From Caldifarciminota bacterium (GTDB taxonomy: Bacteria > WOR-3 > Hydrothermia > WGAB01), in NCBI GenBank assembly GCA_015489295.1, contig WGAB01000353.1, positions 1 to 9,088 of the forward strand: DNA of 9,088 nt, in the 5' to 3' direction. Positions 1 to 6,954 of this stretch are shown piece by piece. The notes under the pieces are model-generated. The model saw nothing but the letters and a program-made list of their open reading frames with translations, was not told where the DNA came from and searched no databases. The position numbers and the translations under genes were made by a program. Each line of letters begins with the position of its first letter. Within the stretch, counting starts at the first letter, position 1.

Positions 1-1194
1 CGGCTCCAGGCCGACCTGGTGGTGGACGGCAACCTGCTGGTGATGCCCGGCCTCGTGAACACCCATTGCCACGCCGCCATGGTGGGTTTCCGGGGGCTGG
101 CCGACGACCTGCCCCTCATGGAATGGCTCCAGAACTACATCTGGCCCATGGAAAACAGCCTGGTGACCCCCGAGTTCATCCGCATTGCGGTCAAACTCGC
201 CCTCCTGGAGATGATCAAGGGCGGCACCACGCTGTTCGCCGACATGTACTTTTTCCAGCACGAGGCCGCCAAAGCGGTGGAGGAGGCCGGCATCCGCGCC
301 GTGCTCGGCGAGGGCACCATTGACTTTCCTACGCCGGCCGCCAAAACCCCGGAGAACCAGCTCGCCATCGCCGAGGACTTCATCCGCAACTGGATCGGCC
401 ATCCTCTCGTAACCCCCACCGTGGCGCCCCATGCGCCCTACTCCACCTCGCCCGAGGTGTACCAGAAGAGCCGCGACCTCGCCCAGAAGTACGATGTGCC
501 CCTGCTCACCCACATCGCCGAAACCCGCGATGAGGTGCGCCAGATCCAGGAACGGTACGGCACCACGCCGGTGCGGCATTTAGACCAAATCGGCGTGCTC
601 TACGACCGGGTGGTGGCCGCTCACTCGGTGTGGCTGGACAACGAGGAGATCGACATCTATCGGGACCGGGGCGTGGGCGTGGCCCACTGCCCCGAAAGCA
701 ACATGAAACTCGCCTCCGGGGTCGCACCCATCGGCACCTATCTCCAGAAGGGCGTCAAGGTGAGCCTGGCCACCGACGGCGCGTGTTCCAACAACGACCT
801 GGACATGATCGGCGAGATGCGCACCGCTGCCCTGCTCCACAAGGTGCACACCCTGGACCCCACCCAGGTCACAGCCCGCCAGGTGGTGGAAATGGCCACC
901 CTGGGCGGCGCCCGGGTGCTGGGGATGGATCAGAAAATCGGGAGCCTGGAGGTGGGCAAAGAGGCGGATGTCATCACCTTAGACCTTTCGGCACCCCATC
1001 TGACTCCGGCCTACGACCCCTACAGCCTGGTGGTATACTCGGCCAAGGCCACCGATGTGCGGGATGTGTTCGTGCGGGGCAACCCGATCCTCCTGGACCG
1101 GGAGGTGCAAACCCTCTCCGAAGAGGAGGTGCTGGAGGAGGCCCGGCGGCACCTGGAACAGCCGATCCGTCGAAAACTCAGGAAAGGCCGCTAA
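1..1194 (+). CDS. mtaD: 5-methylthioadenosine/S-adenosylhomocysteine deaminase, 5'-truncated by window edge
   Basis: Amidohydrolase that removes the 6-amino group of adenosine-type nucleosides; members of this subfamily act on S-adenosylhomocysteine, methylthioadenosine and adenosine in the cytosol, feeding methyl-cycle salvage. The frame is open from base 1, so the true start lies upstream and roughly 30-50 N-terminal residues are missing; the GTG at 19 is internal. Numbering visible residues from base 1, the metal-binding HxH is H22/H24 (in PGLVNTHCHAAM), with H171 (THIAET) and D259 (LATDGACSNNDLDM) as the other expected ligands; H144 (HAPYS), E174 and H208 (AHSVW) fit the substrate and catalytic positions. 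The HCPESNMKLASGVAPI stretch and the C-terminal EVGKEADVITLDL are typical of MtaD/SAH deaminases rather than guanine deaminase. It ends in TAA directly abutting the stop of the convergent gene at 1195. Family sure; exact substrate inferred. Confidence 0.9.
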   Translation, partial: RLQADLVVDGNLLVMPGLVNTHCHAAMVGFRGLADDLPLMEWLQNYIWPMENSLVTPEFIRIAVKLALLEMIKGGTTLFADMYFFQHEAAKAVEEAGIRAVLGEGTIDFPTPAAKTPENQLAIAEDFIRNWIGHPLVTPTVAPHAPYSTSPEVYQKSRDLAQKYDVPLLTHIAETRDEVRQIQERYGTTPVRHLDQIGVLYDRVVAAHSVWLDNEEIDIYRDRGVGVAHCPESNMKLASGVAPIGTYLQKGVKVSLATDGACSNNDLDMIGEMRTAALLHKVHTLDPTQVTARQVVEMATLGGARVLGMDQKIGSLEVGKEADVITLDLSAPHLTPAYDPYSLVVYSAKATDVRDVFVRGNPILLDREVQTLSEEEVLEEARRHLEQPIRRKLRKGR

Positions 1195-1902
1195 CTAACC
1201 CTTGGCCAGCCGCACCACGGTTTCCAGCACCGCCCGGAACATGTCGGGCGTAAGCCGGCCGGTTTGCGTGTTCTGACGGGAGGGATGATAGGAGGCCACC
1301 AGCCATTCGGCAGGCGCCCCCTGGAGCCGATACACCGCATGGTGCCGGAACGGGTAGTCGGCGAACCGCCGTACGATCCCCCGCTCCTTCAGGATCTGCA
1401 AAATACCCCGATGGGCGATCTGGCCCAGGGTGAGGATCACCCGCAGGTTCGGCAACAGGTCCAGTTCCCGGCGCAGGAAGGGCAAGCAGTTCTGGATCTC
1501 CTGGCGTGTGGGCCGGTTGGCCGGCGGCGCACAGCGCACCACGGCCGTGAGATAGGCATCCCGGAGCTCTAAGGAATCCCAGCGGTGCACGGAATCCGGC
1601 TGGTTTGCGAGGCCCACCTCGTACAGGTGGCGGGTGAGGAACCGGCCGGAGGAATCGCCGGTGAACATCCGGCCCGTGCGGTTGGCACCGTGGGCTGCTG
1701 GGGCCAGGCCCACGATCAGGATGCGGCCGAAGGGATCGCCGAAGCCCGGCACCGGCCGCCCCCAGTAGGTTTCGTTCCGGTACGCCCGCCGCTTTTCGCG
1801 GGCCACCTGCTCGCGATAGGTTACGAGCCGGGGGCACCGCCGGCAGGTCACCACCTCTTCCCGCAGCTGCTCCAGCTGCCGTAGCACTTCTTCGTGGTTC
1901 AC
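1195..1902 (-). CDS. udgB: Type-5 uracil-DNA glycosylase (UdgB)
   Basis: Removes uracil, and in characterised relatives other deaminated bases, from DNA at the start of base-excision repair. Type 5 is typical of thermophiles, actinobacteria and archaea. The 235-residue protein has motif A at residues 65-83 (GLAPAAHGANRTGRMFTGD) and the C-terminal motif SYHPSRQNTQTGRLT at 204-218; the AAHGANRTG form separates it from type-4 enzymes, which have GEAPG. Four cysteines, C20 and C23 (TCRRC) plus C124 and C139, fit the 4Fe-4S cluster of the family. The start is GTG at 1902, overlapping the TGA of ispDF as GTGA. A GGAG lies only 2 nt upstream, too close for a good Shine-Dalgarno site, so coupled translation is likely. 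It is the last gene of the ispDF operon. The 3' end abuts mtaD with no spacer. Very sure of the family. Confidence 0.92.
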   Translation of the reverse strand: MNHEEVLRQLEQLREEVVTCRRCPRLVTYREQVAREKRRAYRNETYWGRPVPGFGDPFGRILIVGLAPAAHGANRTGRMFTGDSSGRFLTRHLYEVGLANQPDSVHRWDSLELRDAYLTAVVRCAPPANRPTRQEIQNCLPFLRRELDLLPNLRVILTLGQIAHRGILQILKERGIVRRFADYPFRHHAVYRLQGAPAEWLVASYHPSRQNTQTGRLTPDMFRAVLETVVRLAKG

Positions 1903-3041
1903 GGCTCCGGACCCACCAGGGTTGCCACGGCGTAGGCCTCTACGATTTCGCGTCGGCCCACTTCGCCCTTACCCTCTCCGGACTTGCCCTTGAGGGAAAC
2001 CCGGTCGGGCGCAATGCCCAAAAGCTTGGCCAGGTTTTTTCGGATCTCGGTGGCATAGGGGCGAACCTTGGGGCGTTCCAGCACCACCGTAACGTCCACA
2101 TGCAACACGCGGAACCCACGGGACTCCAGAAGCTGGCGAACCTGCTCCAGGAAGATTCGGCTGGGTGCGTCTTTCCACTGGGGGTCGTGGTCGGGAAACA
2201 GGCCGCCGATGTCGCCCAGGGCTGCGGCGCCCAGCAGGGCGTCCACCAGCGCATGGATCACCACATCGGCGTCGGAATGGCCCAGAGCGCCCAGGTCGGA
2301 GGGAATTTCTATGCCTCCCAGCACCAGAGGTCGCCCGGGCCCCAACCGATGACGGTCATAACCGAAGCCCACGCACATCCTCCGGGTCATGAGTGCCTCC
2401 ACCCGCTGTAAGTCCTCGGGAAAGGTTACCTTGATGTTGTCGGGATCTCCGGGTACGGTGGACGCGGGAATCCCCAGGGCGTGCTCCACCAGGTTGGATT
2501 CGTCGGTAAAATGGATGGCCTCGTCGCCAGCCCGCTCATAGGCCCGGCGCAGGATCCGGGCCCACACCCCCTGGGGGGTTTGCACCAGGGCCAACCGCGA
2601 ACGGTCCACCTGGCCCTTCACATGGCCGTTTTGCCGGTACTTCACGGTATCCGGCACGGGCACCACCGGTACCACCACCGGGTGCCGTTCCAGCCGCCGG
2701 AGCACCCGCCCGATCAGGGCTTGCCGCAGCAGAGGCCGGGCGGCATCGTGCACCAGCACCCATTCCCCCTGGGCCACCTCCAGGCCCCGGAGCACCGAGG
2801 CGCCCCGGGTTTCACCCCCGGCCACCACCTGCCGGAGCTTCGGATACCGGGCTCTGAAATCGGCCGCTTGCCCCAGAAGCCCCTCGGCCAGGACCAGCAC
2901 CACCTCGTCCACTTCGGGGTGTTGCTGGAAGGCCACCAGACTGTGTTCCAGGAGGGGAAGCCCCAAAAGCGGCTGCACCTGCTTGGGCGCGCCAAACCGC
3001 TCGCCCTTTCCGGCAGCCACCACAATCGCACTCACCTGCAT
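1899..3041 (-). CDS. ispDF: Bifunctional IspD-IspF: MEP cytidylyltransferase / MEcPP synthase
   Basis: Two non-consecutive enzymes of the methylerythritol phosphate route to isoprenoids in one 380-residue chain. IspD (about 1-217) couples MEP to CTP: nucleotide loop AAGKGERFGAPKQ (9-21), VHDAARPL (97-104), DTVK (131-134), FTDESNLVE (178-186) and DNIKVTFPEDL (201-211). IspF (about 222-376) cyclises CDP-ME 2-phosphate: metal ligands D229 and H231 in GYDRHRL and H255 in GHSDADV. Near its C terminus KGKSGEGKGEVGRRE replaces the common KATTTE form but keeps the glutamate. The intervening enzyme IspE is not in this window. The start is ATG at 3041 because MQVSAIVVAAGKG matches IspD N termini; an in-frame ATG at 3107 would add 22 unrelated residues running through the divergent promoter region. 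There is no Shine-Dalgarno site. The 3' end overlaps udgB by 4 nt. Fusions of this kind are known in some proteobacteria. Confidence 0.94.
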   Translation of the reverse strand: MQVSAIVVAAGKGERFGAPKQVQPLLGLPLLEHSLVAFQQHPEVDEVVLVLAEGLLGQAADFRARYPKLRQVVAGGETRGASVLRGLEVAQGEWVLVHDAARPLLRQALIGRVLRRLERHPVVVPVVPVPDTVKYRQNGHVKGQVDRSRLALVQTPQGVWARILRRAYERAGDEAIHFTDESNLVEHALGIPASTVPGDPDNIKVTFPEDLQRVEALMTRRMCVGFGYDRHRLGPGRPLVLGGIEIPSDLGALGHSDADVVIHALVDALLGAAALGDIGGLFPDHDPQWKDAPSRIFLEQVRQLLESRGFRVLHVDVTVVLERPKVRPYATEIRKNLAKLLGIAPDRVSLKGKSGEGKGEVGRREIVEAYAVATLVGPEP

Positions 3042-3047
3042 GGGCAA

Positions 3048-3053
3048 AGTGTA
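3048..3053 (-). promoter_or_regulatory. Possible -10 element of a leaderless ispDF-udgB promoter
   Basis: On the minus strand TACACT sits 6 nt before the ispDF ATG at 3041, and no Shine-Dalgarno site lies between them. That spacing would put the transcript start at or next to the ATG. The matching -35 region is poor: TTCCCG lies 16 nt upstream. Inference from position and from the similar arrangement on the opposite strand. Confidence 0.4.
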
Positions 3054-3058
3054 CACCC

Positions 3059-3089
3059 TTGCCCACCCCCGGGAACCGTGGGGTATAAT
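3059..3089 (+). promoter_or_regulatory. Promoter of RNA ligase-nuclease operon, leaderless type
   Basis: A perfect TATAAT is at 3084-3089, 7 nt before the RNA ligase ATG at 3097. TTGCCC at 3059-3064 is a possible -35 with a long 19-nt spacer. Transcription from this -10 would start at about the A of the ATG, and no Shine-Dalgarno site is present (CCAGAAG precedes the ATG), so the mRNA is probably leaderless. The spacer holds the inverted repeat CCCAC/GTGGG (3062-3066 and 3078-3082) around CCCGGG. Confidence 0.6.
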
Positions 3090-3096
3090 CCAGAAG

Positions 3097-4164
3097 ATGG
3101 CGGCCAAAAAACGGGTGATCCGGCGCGAAACCTTCGGAGCGGTGGAGTACTATCGGTTTACCGACGATTTCTCGCCCCATCTCCGGGGCACCCTCGTGTT
3201 TCAGAACACCCTGATCCCGGGGTATCCGCATATCCGCCGCCTGCTCCGGCTGCGGGCTGGCATCCTGCGGCACTTCCACGAGCCCTTCTTCGTAGAGGAA
3301 AAGGTGGACGGCTATAACCTGCGCCTCTGGCGCCATCAGGGCGAACTCTTGCCCTTTACGCGCGGCGGCTTCGTGGACCCCTTCGCCTACGACCGGATCG
3401 GCGACTTCGGCGATTTCCATCGCTTCTTTGACGATCACCCGCGCAAGGTGCTCATCGGCGAAATGGCCGGGCCCGAAAACCCGTACATTGACATCTGGCC
3501 GCCCAACATCCCCGAGGATGTGGCCTTCTTCGTGTTTGACATCTACGACCTGGACCAGCGCCGGTACCTGGTACCCCCCGAGCGATACGAACTCTTAGAG
3601 CAATACGGCCTGCCCTCGGTCCGGTCCTTCGGCGAGTTCCGGCGCGAGGAGGTGGACCGGATCGAGGAGATCGTGCTGGACCTGAACCGCCAGGGCATTG
3701 AAGGGATCGTGCTCAAGGGCCGGCAAAGGGTGCTGAAGTACGCCACCCCCATCATCAACCTGCGGGACCTGGAGGCCGACGCCGATAAACTCCTGGATCT
3801 CCAGCCCGCCTTCTTTATCCAGCGGGTGGTGCGCCTGGTGCTGGGGTTCGACGAGTTTCGGCTGCCCCTGACCCCCGAGCTCCAAACGGCCCTGGGCCGC
3901 GCTTTCCTGGAAGGGTTCCGGCAGGCCGTGCAGCGGGTGCGCGAGGAGGGCGCCATGTACCACGAGTTCTCGGTCCGGGTGCACCACGAGGAAACCATCC
4001 CCCGGTTGCTGGACTTCCTGAACCGCGCCTCCAGCCAGATCCGCGTGGAATACGCGGGCCGCGAACGCGTGGGCGACCTGTGGCGGGCTCGATTCCGCAA
4101 GGTGTATCTCCGAAGCACCGAAACCCTGAAGGCCTACCTTCGGGGCGAAACCATCCTGGATTAG
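3097..4164 (+). CDS. ATP-dependent RNA ligase, Rnl3 (archaeal Pab1020/MthRnl-like) family
   Basis: A 355-residue nucleotidyltransferase expected to join or circularise single-stranded RNA through ligase-AMP and RNA-adenylate intermediates. Visible motifs: I at 68-72 (EKVDG, adenylated lysine K69), III around 119-125 (LIGEMAG, then PENPY), IIIa at 144-149 (FFVFDI), IV at 202-208 (EGIVLKG) and V at 213-217 (LKYAT, K214). The GEMAGPENPY form and the long C-terminal helical region after residue 230 fit the homodimeric Rnl3 family rather than T4 Rnl1/Rnl2 or DNA ligases. Length is close to the archaeal members (about 380). ATG at 3097 is chosen over the upstream in-frame start at 2983 because a TATAAT lies 7 nt before it and the extension overlaps ispDF coding sequence. 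It stops 2 nt before the DUF151 gene. Biological substrate unknown; a role in RNA repair or circular RNA is inference. Confidence 0.88.
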   Translation: MAAKKRVIRRETFGAVEYYRFTDDFSPHLRGTLVFQNTLIPGYPHIRRLLRLRAGILRHFHEPFFVEEKVDGYNLRLWRHQGELLPFTRGGFVDPFAYDRIGDFGDFHRFFDDHPRKVLIGEMAGPENPYIDIWPPNIPEDVAFFVFDIYDLDQRRYLVPPERYELLEQYGLPSVRSFGEFRREEVDRIEEIVLDLNRQGIEGIVLKGRQRVLKYATPIINLRDLEADADKLLDLQPAFFIQRVVRLVLGFDEFRLPLTPELQTALGRAFLEGFRQAVQRVREEGAMYHEFSVRVHHEETIPRLLDFLNRASSQIRVEYAGRERVGDLWRARFRKVYLRSTETLKAYLRGETILD

Positions 4165-4166
4165 CC

Positions 4167-4625
4167 ATGGGCATCTGGATCCTTCTTTGGCTCGCCCTGG
4201 TGCCCGTGCAGGTGAAGTATGTGGTGCCGGAGTGGGTCACCGGAGCACCGGCCGTGGTACTGGAAGACACCGTAAACCATCGCCTGCTGCCCATCTTCGT
4301 GGGCACGGCCGAGGCCCTGGCCATTGAACGGGGCCTCAAGGGCGACCCGATTCCCCGACCCCTGACCCACGACCTGCTGCTCCTGGCCATCCAGGCCCTG
4401 GGCGGCGAGGTGCAGCGGGTGGTGGTCACTGACCTCCGGAAACAGGTGTACTACGCCGAGATCTGGCTCCGACAGGGGCAGGACAGCCTGAAACTGGATG
4501 CCCGGCCGTCGGATGCCATCGCCCTGGCCCTCCGGGCCGGCGCCCCGATCTTTGTGGACGAACGGGTGTTTCGGGCGTACGAGCGAAGCCGACTTCCCCG
4601 CCCAAAGAAACAGGAATCCTTCTGA
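4167..4625 (+). CDS. Bifunctional nuclease family (BFN, DUF151) protein
   Basis: A 152-residue protein with one BFN domain; characterised plant members have RNase and DNase activity, while most bacterial ones are untested. Signature stretches are LLPIFVGTAEALAIERGL (40-57), RPLTHDLLLLAIQALGGEV (64-82) and DARPSDAIALALRAGAPIFV (111-130). Residues 1-20 (MGIWILLWLALVPVQVKYVV) are hydrophobic and would be unusual for the family, which normally begins near VQVKYVV. ATG at 4167, 2 nt after the RNA ligase stop, is the simplest start and implies coupled translation; no Shine-Dalgarno site is visible. GTG at 4200 would give a conventional cytosolic N terminus. It shares a promoter with the RNA ligase, suggesting a joint job in RNA end processing (inference). 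It ends 3 nt before the convergent tatA stop. Confidence 0.85.
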   Translation: MGIWILLWLALVPVQVKYVVPEWVTGAPAVVLEDTVNHRLLPIFVGTAEALAIERGLKGDPIPRPLTHDLLLLAIQALGGEVQRVVVTDLRKQVYYAEIWLRQGQDSLKLDARPSDAIALALRAGAPIFVDERVFRAYERSRLPRPKKQESF

Positions 4626-4628
4626 GGG

Positions 4629-4820
4629 CTACGACCCCTCCGGCTTTTCCTCGGAGGGCCTGGAAGCCTCCTGGCCCTCCTTGGAGGAGCCTTCTGAGGT
4701 GGCCTTCCGGAACTCGCGGATGGCCTCCCCCAGCCCCCGGGCCAGCCCCGGAAGCCGCGAGGCTCCAAACAAAATAAGCACGATCACCAGAATGATGATG
4801 AGTTCCTGGGTGCCAATCAT
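4629..4820 (-). CDS. tatA: Twin-arginine translocase subunit TatA/TatE
   Basis: Small pore-forming subunit of the Tat system, which exports folded proteins across the inner membrane. The 63-residue protein has one N-terminal membrane helix (residues 6-18, [13 protein letters not shown]), the hinge [11 protein letters not shown], an amphipathic helix [11 protein letters not shown], and a charged low-complexity tail rich in E, S and K. The FG at the end of the membrane segment and the short length fit TatA/E better than TatB. The start ATG at 4820 overlaps the tatC TGA (ATGA), with GGAGG 5 nt upstream at 4826-4830. It is the last gene of the sucD operon. No separate tatB is seen, so this may be a minimal TatAC system in which TatA serves both roles, unless tatB lies elsewhere. 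Confidence 0.93.
   Translation of the reverse strand: MIGTQELIIILVIVLILFGASRLPGLARGLGEAIREFRKATSEGSSKEGQEASRPSEEKPEGS
4636..4658. terminator. Hairpin between convergent DUF151 and tatA genes; possible terminator
   Basis: CCCTCCG (4636-4642) and CGGAGGG (4652-4658) form a perfect 7-bp stem with a 9-nt loop, starting 11 nt after the DUF151 stop. On the plus strand it could end the RNA ligase-nuclease transcript; on the minus strand it lies inside the last tatA codons. No U-run follows on either strand, so this is weak evidence. Confidence 0.3.
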
Positions 4821-5524
4821 GTTGTCCTCCTCTGGAACCTCCGGGAAATCCAGAGGCCCACTTCAAACAGAATTATAAGCGGAAGGGCCAGGAGCGTCTG
4901 CGTCACGAAATCCACCGAGGGCGTGATGACCGCCGCCACCACGAACACCCCCACGATCACCTCCCGGCGGTGGCGTGCCAGCACCGCCGGATCTAAAAGG
5001 CCCAGGAGCGTAAGGGCCACCACCAGCAACGGAAACTCAAACAGCCCGCCGAAGGCCAGCACCAGGAGCAGGGCGAAGTTCACATAATCGCCGGCCCGGA
5101 GCAGCGCCTGCAAGCCGGGTCCGCCAAAGGACAGCAACACCCGGAGCCCCACCGGAATCCCCAGGAATAGCGCAAAGGCTGCCCCCAGGTAAAAGAGCAG
5201 CAGCGCCGTCCACCAGAAGAGCCACGCCGGGCGTCGCTCTCGTGGCAACAGGGCCGGCTTCAGGAACTGCCACAGTTCCCAGTGGTGGTACGGCAGGGTG
5301 CCCAACAGCGCGGCCAGCGCCGCCACCTTCAGGCGCACGAGAAACGCCTCGGCCGGCGCAAAGAAGTACAGGGACCCCACGGGCCGGGCCAGGAAACTCA
5401 GGAGCCGGGGCGAAACAACATAGGCCAGTACCAGCCCGGCGCCGAACACCGCCAGCATCCGAAGGAGCCGGCGCCGGAGCTCGGCCAGATGGTCCCAGAA
5501 GGACCCGCCGGTGTCCTCGTTCAC
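4817..5524 (-). CDS. tatC: Twin-arginine translocase receptor subunit TatC
   Basis: Multi-spanning inner-membrane protein that binds twin-arginine signal peptides and recruits TatA. With the start at GTG 5524 it has 235 residues and about six membrane spans (near 22-40, 64-80, 101-123, 147-175, 187-201 and 207-225). Family features are the N-terminal [13 protein letters not shown] (9-21), [12 protein letters not shown] (57-68), [12 protein letters not shown] (85-96), [19 protein letters not shown] (147-165) and the TPSVDFVTQ loop (201-209), where many relatives have PPDPFTQ. GTG 5524 overlaps the lolA TGA as GTGA and gives a typical short TatC N terminus; an in-frame ATG at 5569 would add 15 unconserved residues inside lolA. 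No clear Shine-Dalgarno site, so coupling to lolA is likely. The TGA overlaps the tatA ATG. Confidence 0.93.
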   Translation of the reverse strand: MNEDTGGSFWDHLAELRRRLLRMLAVFGAGLVLAYVVSPRLLSFLARPVGSLYFFAPAEAFLVRLKVAALAALLGTLPYHHWELWQFLKPALLPRERRPAWLFWWTALLLFYLGAAFALFLGIPVGLRVLLSFGGPGLQALLRAGDYVNFALLLVLAFGGLFEFPLLVVALTLLGLLDPAVLARHRREVIVGVFVVAAVITPSVDFVTQTLLALPLIILFEVGLWISRRFQRRTT

Positions 5525-6036
5525 GGCAGCCGAAACCGATCGGGGCTCAGGGGCCGGTCCGTGTGCCATGGTCCAAACCGAAACCGGAGGGTTTGCTGGG
5601 GCGAACGGTATCCCAGCCGCTGCGGCGCCCCGTCGGGCCCGGGCACCACCCACAGGGTGTCGGTGGGCCGATCCCGGGGCACCAGCACAACCGCCGTGTC
5701 CGTTTCCTGGATGGCGAAATAGGCCTGCAGCGAATCTAAGGTGAAGAGCACCAGGGGCGAGGGCCCCAGCGACCGATAGGAGGAAACCTGGCCGGTACTG
5801 CGGTCCAGCATCTCACCCTGCTGCCCCCGCTGTACCAGCACCACCTGGGGGGTTTCCAGGCGGATCCGGTCGGGCGCCTGCACGAAAAGGCGCCCCTGCA
5901 GGGTCTCCGGCGGGCTCTGGGCGGCCTGCAGAATCTCGGTAAAAGAGGCCTGAAAGGTATGGTGTTGCGCCAAAAAGGATTGCAAACGGGGGAGCCAGGG
6001 CTCCCCCGCCAGAATCAGCAGCAGAAGGATTTTCAA
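5521..6036 (-). CDS. lolA: LolA-like outer-membrane lipoprotein carrier
   Basis: Probable periplasmic chaperone carrying lipoproteins from the inner to the outer membrane. The 171-residue protein begins with a short hydrophobic signal-like stretch (MKILLLLILAG) without a lipobox cysteine. The body matches the LolA fold in outline: FLAQHHTFQASFTEIL (21-36), then LQGRLFVQAPDRIRLETPQVVLV (46-68), equivalent to the Gxlwv.rPgr.rwe strand pair of LolA; no further conserved motif is clear. The start is TTG at 6036, 7 nt after the sucD stop; AGGTGA (6044-6049), which includes the sucD stop, is a well-spaced Shine-Dalgarno site, and upstream in-frame starts would run through sucD. Its stop overlaps tatC. 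It could instead be a more distant LolA/LolB-fold protein; the match is by pattern and moderately strong. Confidence 0.75.
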   Translation of the reverse strand: MKILLLLILAGEPWLPRLQSFLAQHHTFQASFTEILQAAQSPPETLQGRLFVQAPDRIRLETPQVVLVQRGQQGEMLDRSTGQVSSYRSLGPSPLVLFTLDSLQAYFAIQETDTAVVLVPRDRPTDTLWVVPGPDGAPQRLGYRSPQQTLRFRFGPWHTDRPLSPDRFRLP

Positions 6037-6043
6037 GGGTGCT

Positions 6044-6916
6044 TCACCTGCCCAGTTTCTCCTTGACCAGGGTGGCCACCTCTTCGGGCAGGGCCGCCAC
6101 CGGCACCCCGGCAGCCTCAAAGGCCGCAATCTTTTCGGCCGCCGTGCCGGTTCCACCGGAAATGATGGCACCGGCATGGCCCATCCGCTTTTCGGGCGGC
6201 GCCGTGCGGCCCGCGATAAAGGCCACCACCGGCTTCGTAAAATGCTCCTTGATGTACGCTGCGGCTTCCTGCTCGTCGGTACCGCCGATCTCGCCGATCA
6301 CCACCACGGCCTCGGTTTCGGGGTCCTCGTTGAAGAGTTTCAAGAGGTCAATGAACCGGCTGCCGATGATGGGGTCGCCACCGATGCCGATGGCCGTGCT
6401 CTGGCCCAGGCCCGCCGCGGTCAAATGGCTCACGATCTCGTAGGTGAGGGTGCCCGACCGGGAAATCACACCCACCGGTCCCCGGGCAAAGATCTGGCCC
6501 GGCAGGATCCCGATCTTGGCCTCGCCGGGGGTGATCAGGCCCGGACAGTTGGGCCCGATAAGCCGGGTAGGCTTATCCTTCAGGTAAGCCATCACCCGCA
6601 TCATGTCGTGCACCGGGATGCCTTCGGTGATGGCCACCACCAGTTGCACGCCGGCATCAGCTGCTTCCATGATGGCGTCGGCGGCGAACCGGGCCGGCAC
6701 GAAGATCACCGAGGCATTGGCCCCGGTTTGCGCTACCGCCTCGGCCACGGTATCAAACACGGGAACGCCGTGCACCTCCTGGCCGCCCTTCCCCGGGGTC
6801 ACCCCGGCCACCACCTGGGTGCCGTAATCCAGCATGAGTTTGGTATGAAAGGATCCGTCGCGTCCGGTAATGCCCTGGACCACCACGCGGGTATCTTTGC
6901 CCACCAGAATCGCCAT
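6044..6916 (-). CDS. sucD: Succinyl-CoA synthetase (ligase) alpha subunit
   Basis: Alpha subunit of the TCA-cycle enzyme interconverting succinyl-CoA and succinate with ATP or GTP formation. The 290-residue protein is full length. The CoA-binding Rossmann domain opens with [23 protein letters not shown] (11-33), followed by GPNCPG (121-126), SRSGTLTYE (152-160), IGIGGDPI (176-183) and GEIGG (208-212); the phosphorylated histidine is H247 in [11 protein letters not shown] at 6916 has AAGGAGG 6 nt upstream and a good promoter. The beta-subunit gene sucC normally lies directly upstream, but an unrelated ATPase gene occupies that place, so sucC must be elsewhere. It heads the operon with lolA, tatC and tatA; no functional link between these is obvious. 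Confidence 0.97.
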   Translation of the reverse strand: MAILVGKDTRVVVQGITGRDGSFHTKLMLDYGTQVVAGVTPGKGGQEVHGVPVFDTVAEAVAQTGANASVIFVPARFAADAIMEAADAGVQLVVAITEGIPVHDMMRVMAYLKDKPTRLIGPNCPGLITPGEAKIGILPGQIFARGPVGVISRSGTLTYEIVSHLTAAGLGQSTAIGIGGDPIIGSRFIDLLKLFNEDPETEAVVVIGEIGGTDEQEAAAYIKEHFTKPVVAFIAGRTAPPEKRMGHAGAIISGGTGTAAEKIAAFEAAGVPVAALPEEVATLVKEKLGR

Positions 6917-6920
6917 GGAA

Positions 6921-6929
6921 AACCTCCTT
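6921..6929 (-). promoter_or_regulatory. Strong Shine-Dalgarno site of sucD
   Basis: On the minus strand AAGGAGGTT is followed by a 6-nt gap after GGAGG-TT to the ATG at 6916, close to the ideal anti-16S match. It fixes the sucD start and contrasts with the ispDF and RNA ligase genes, which have none. Confidence 0.85.
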
Positions 6930-6954
6930 CGGTTATGCGGCTTGGAACAGGCTT

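Noticed and set aside
2481..3317. 278-codon plus-strand open frame
   Set aside because: It lies antisense to ispDF and runs into the RNA ligase gene; its product is rich in His, Pro and Gly with no family motif. High GC makes long antisense frames common.
2812..3438. 208-codon minus-strand open frame
   Set aside because: It overlaps the start of ispDF in another frame and the RNA ligase in antisense, and crosses both predicted promoters.
3543..4118. 191-codon minus-strand open frame
   Set aside because: Antisense to the RNA ligase, and extremely Arg/Ser-rich as expected of a shadow frame.
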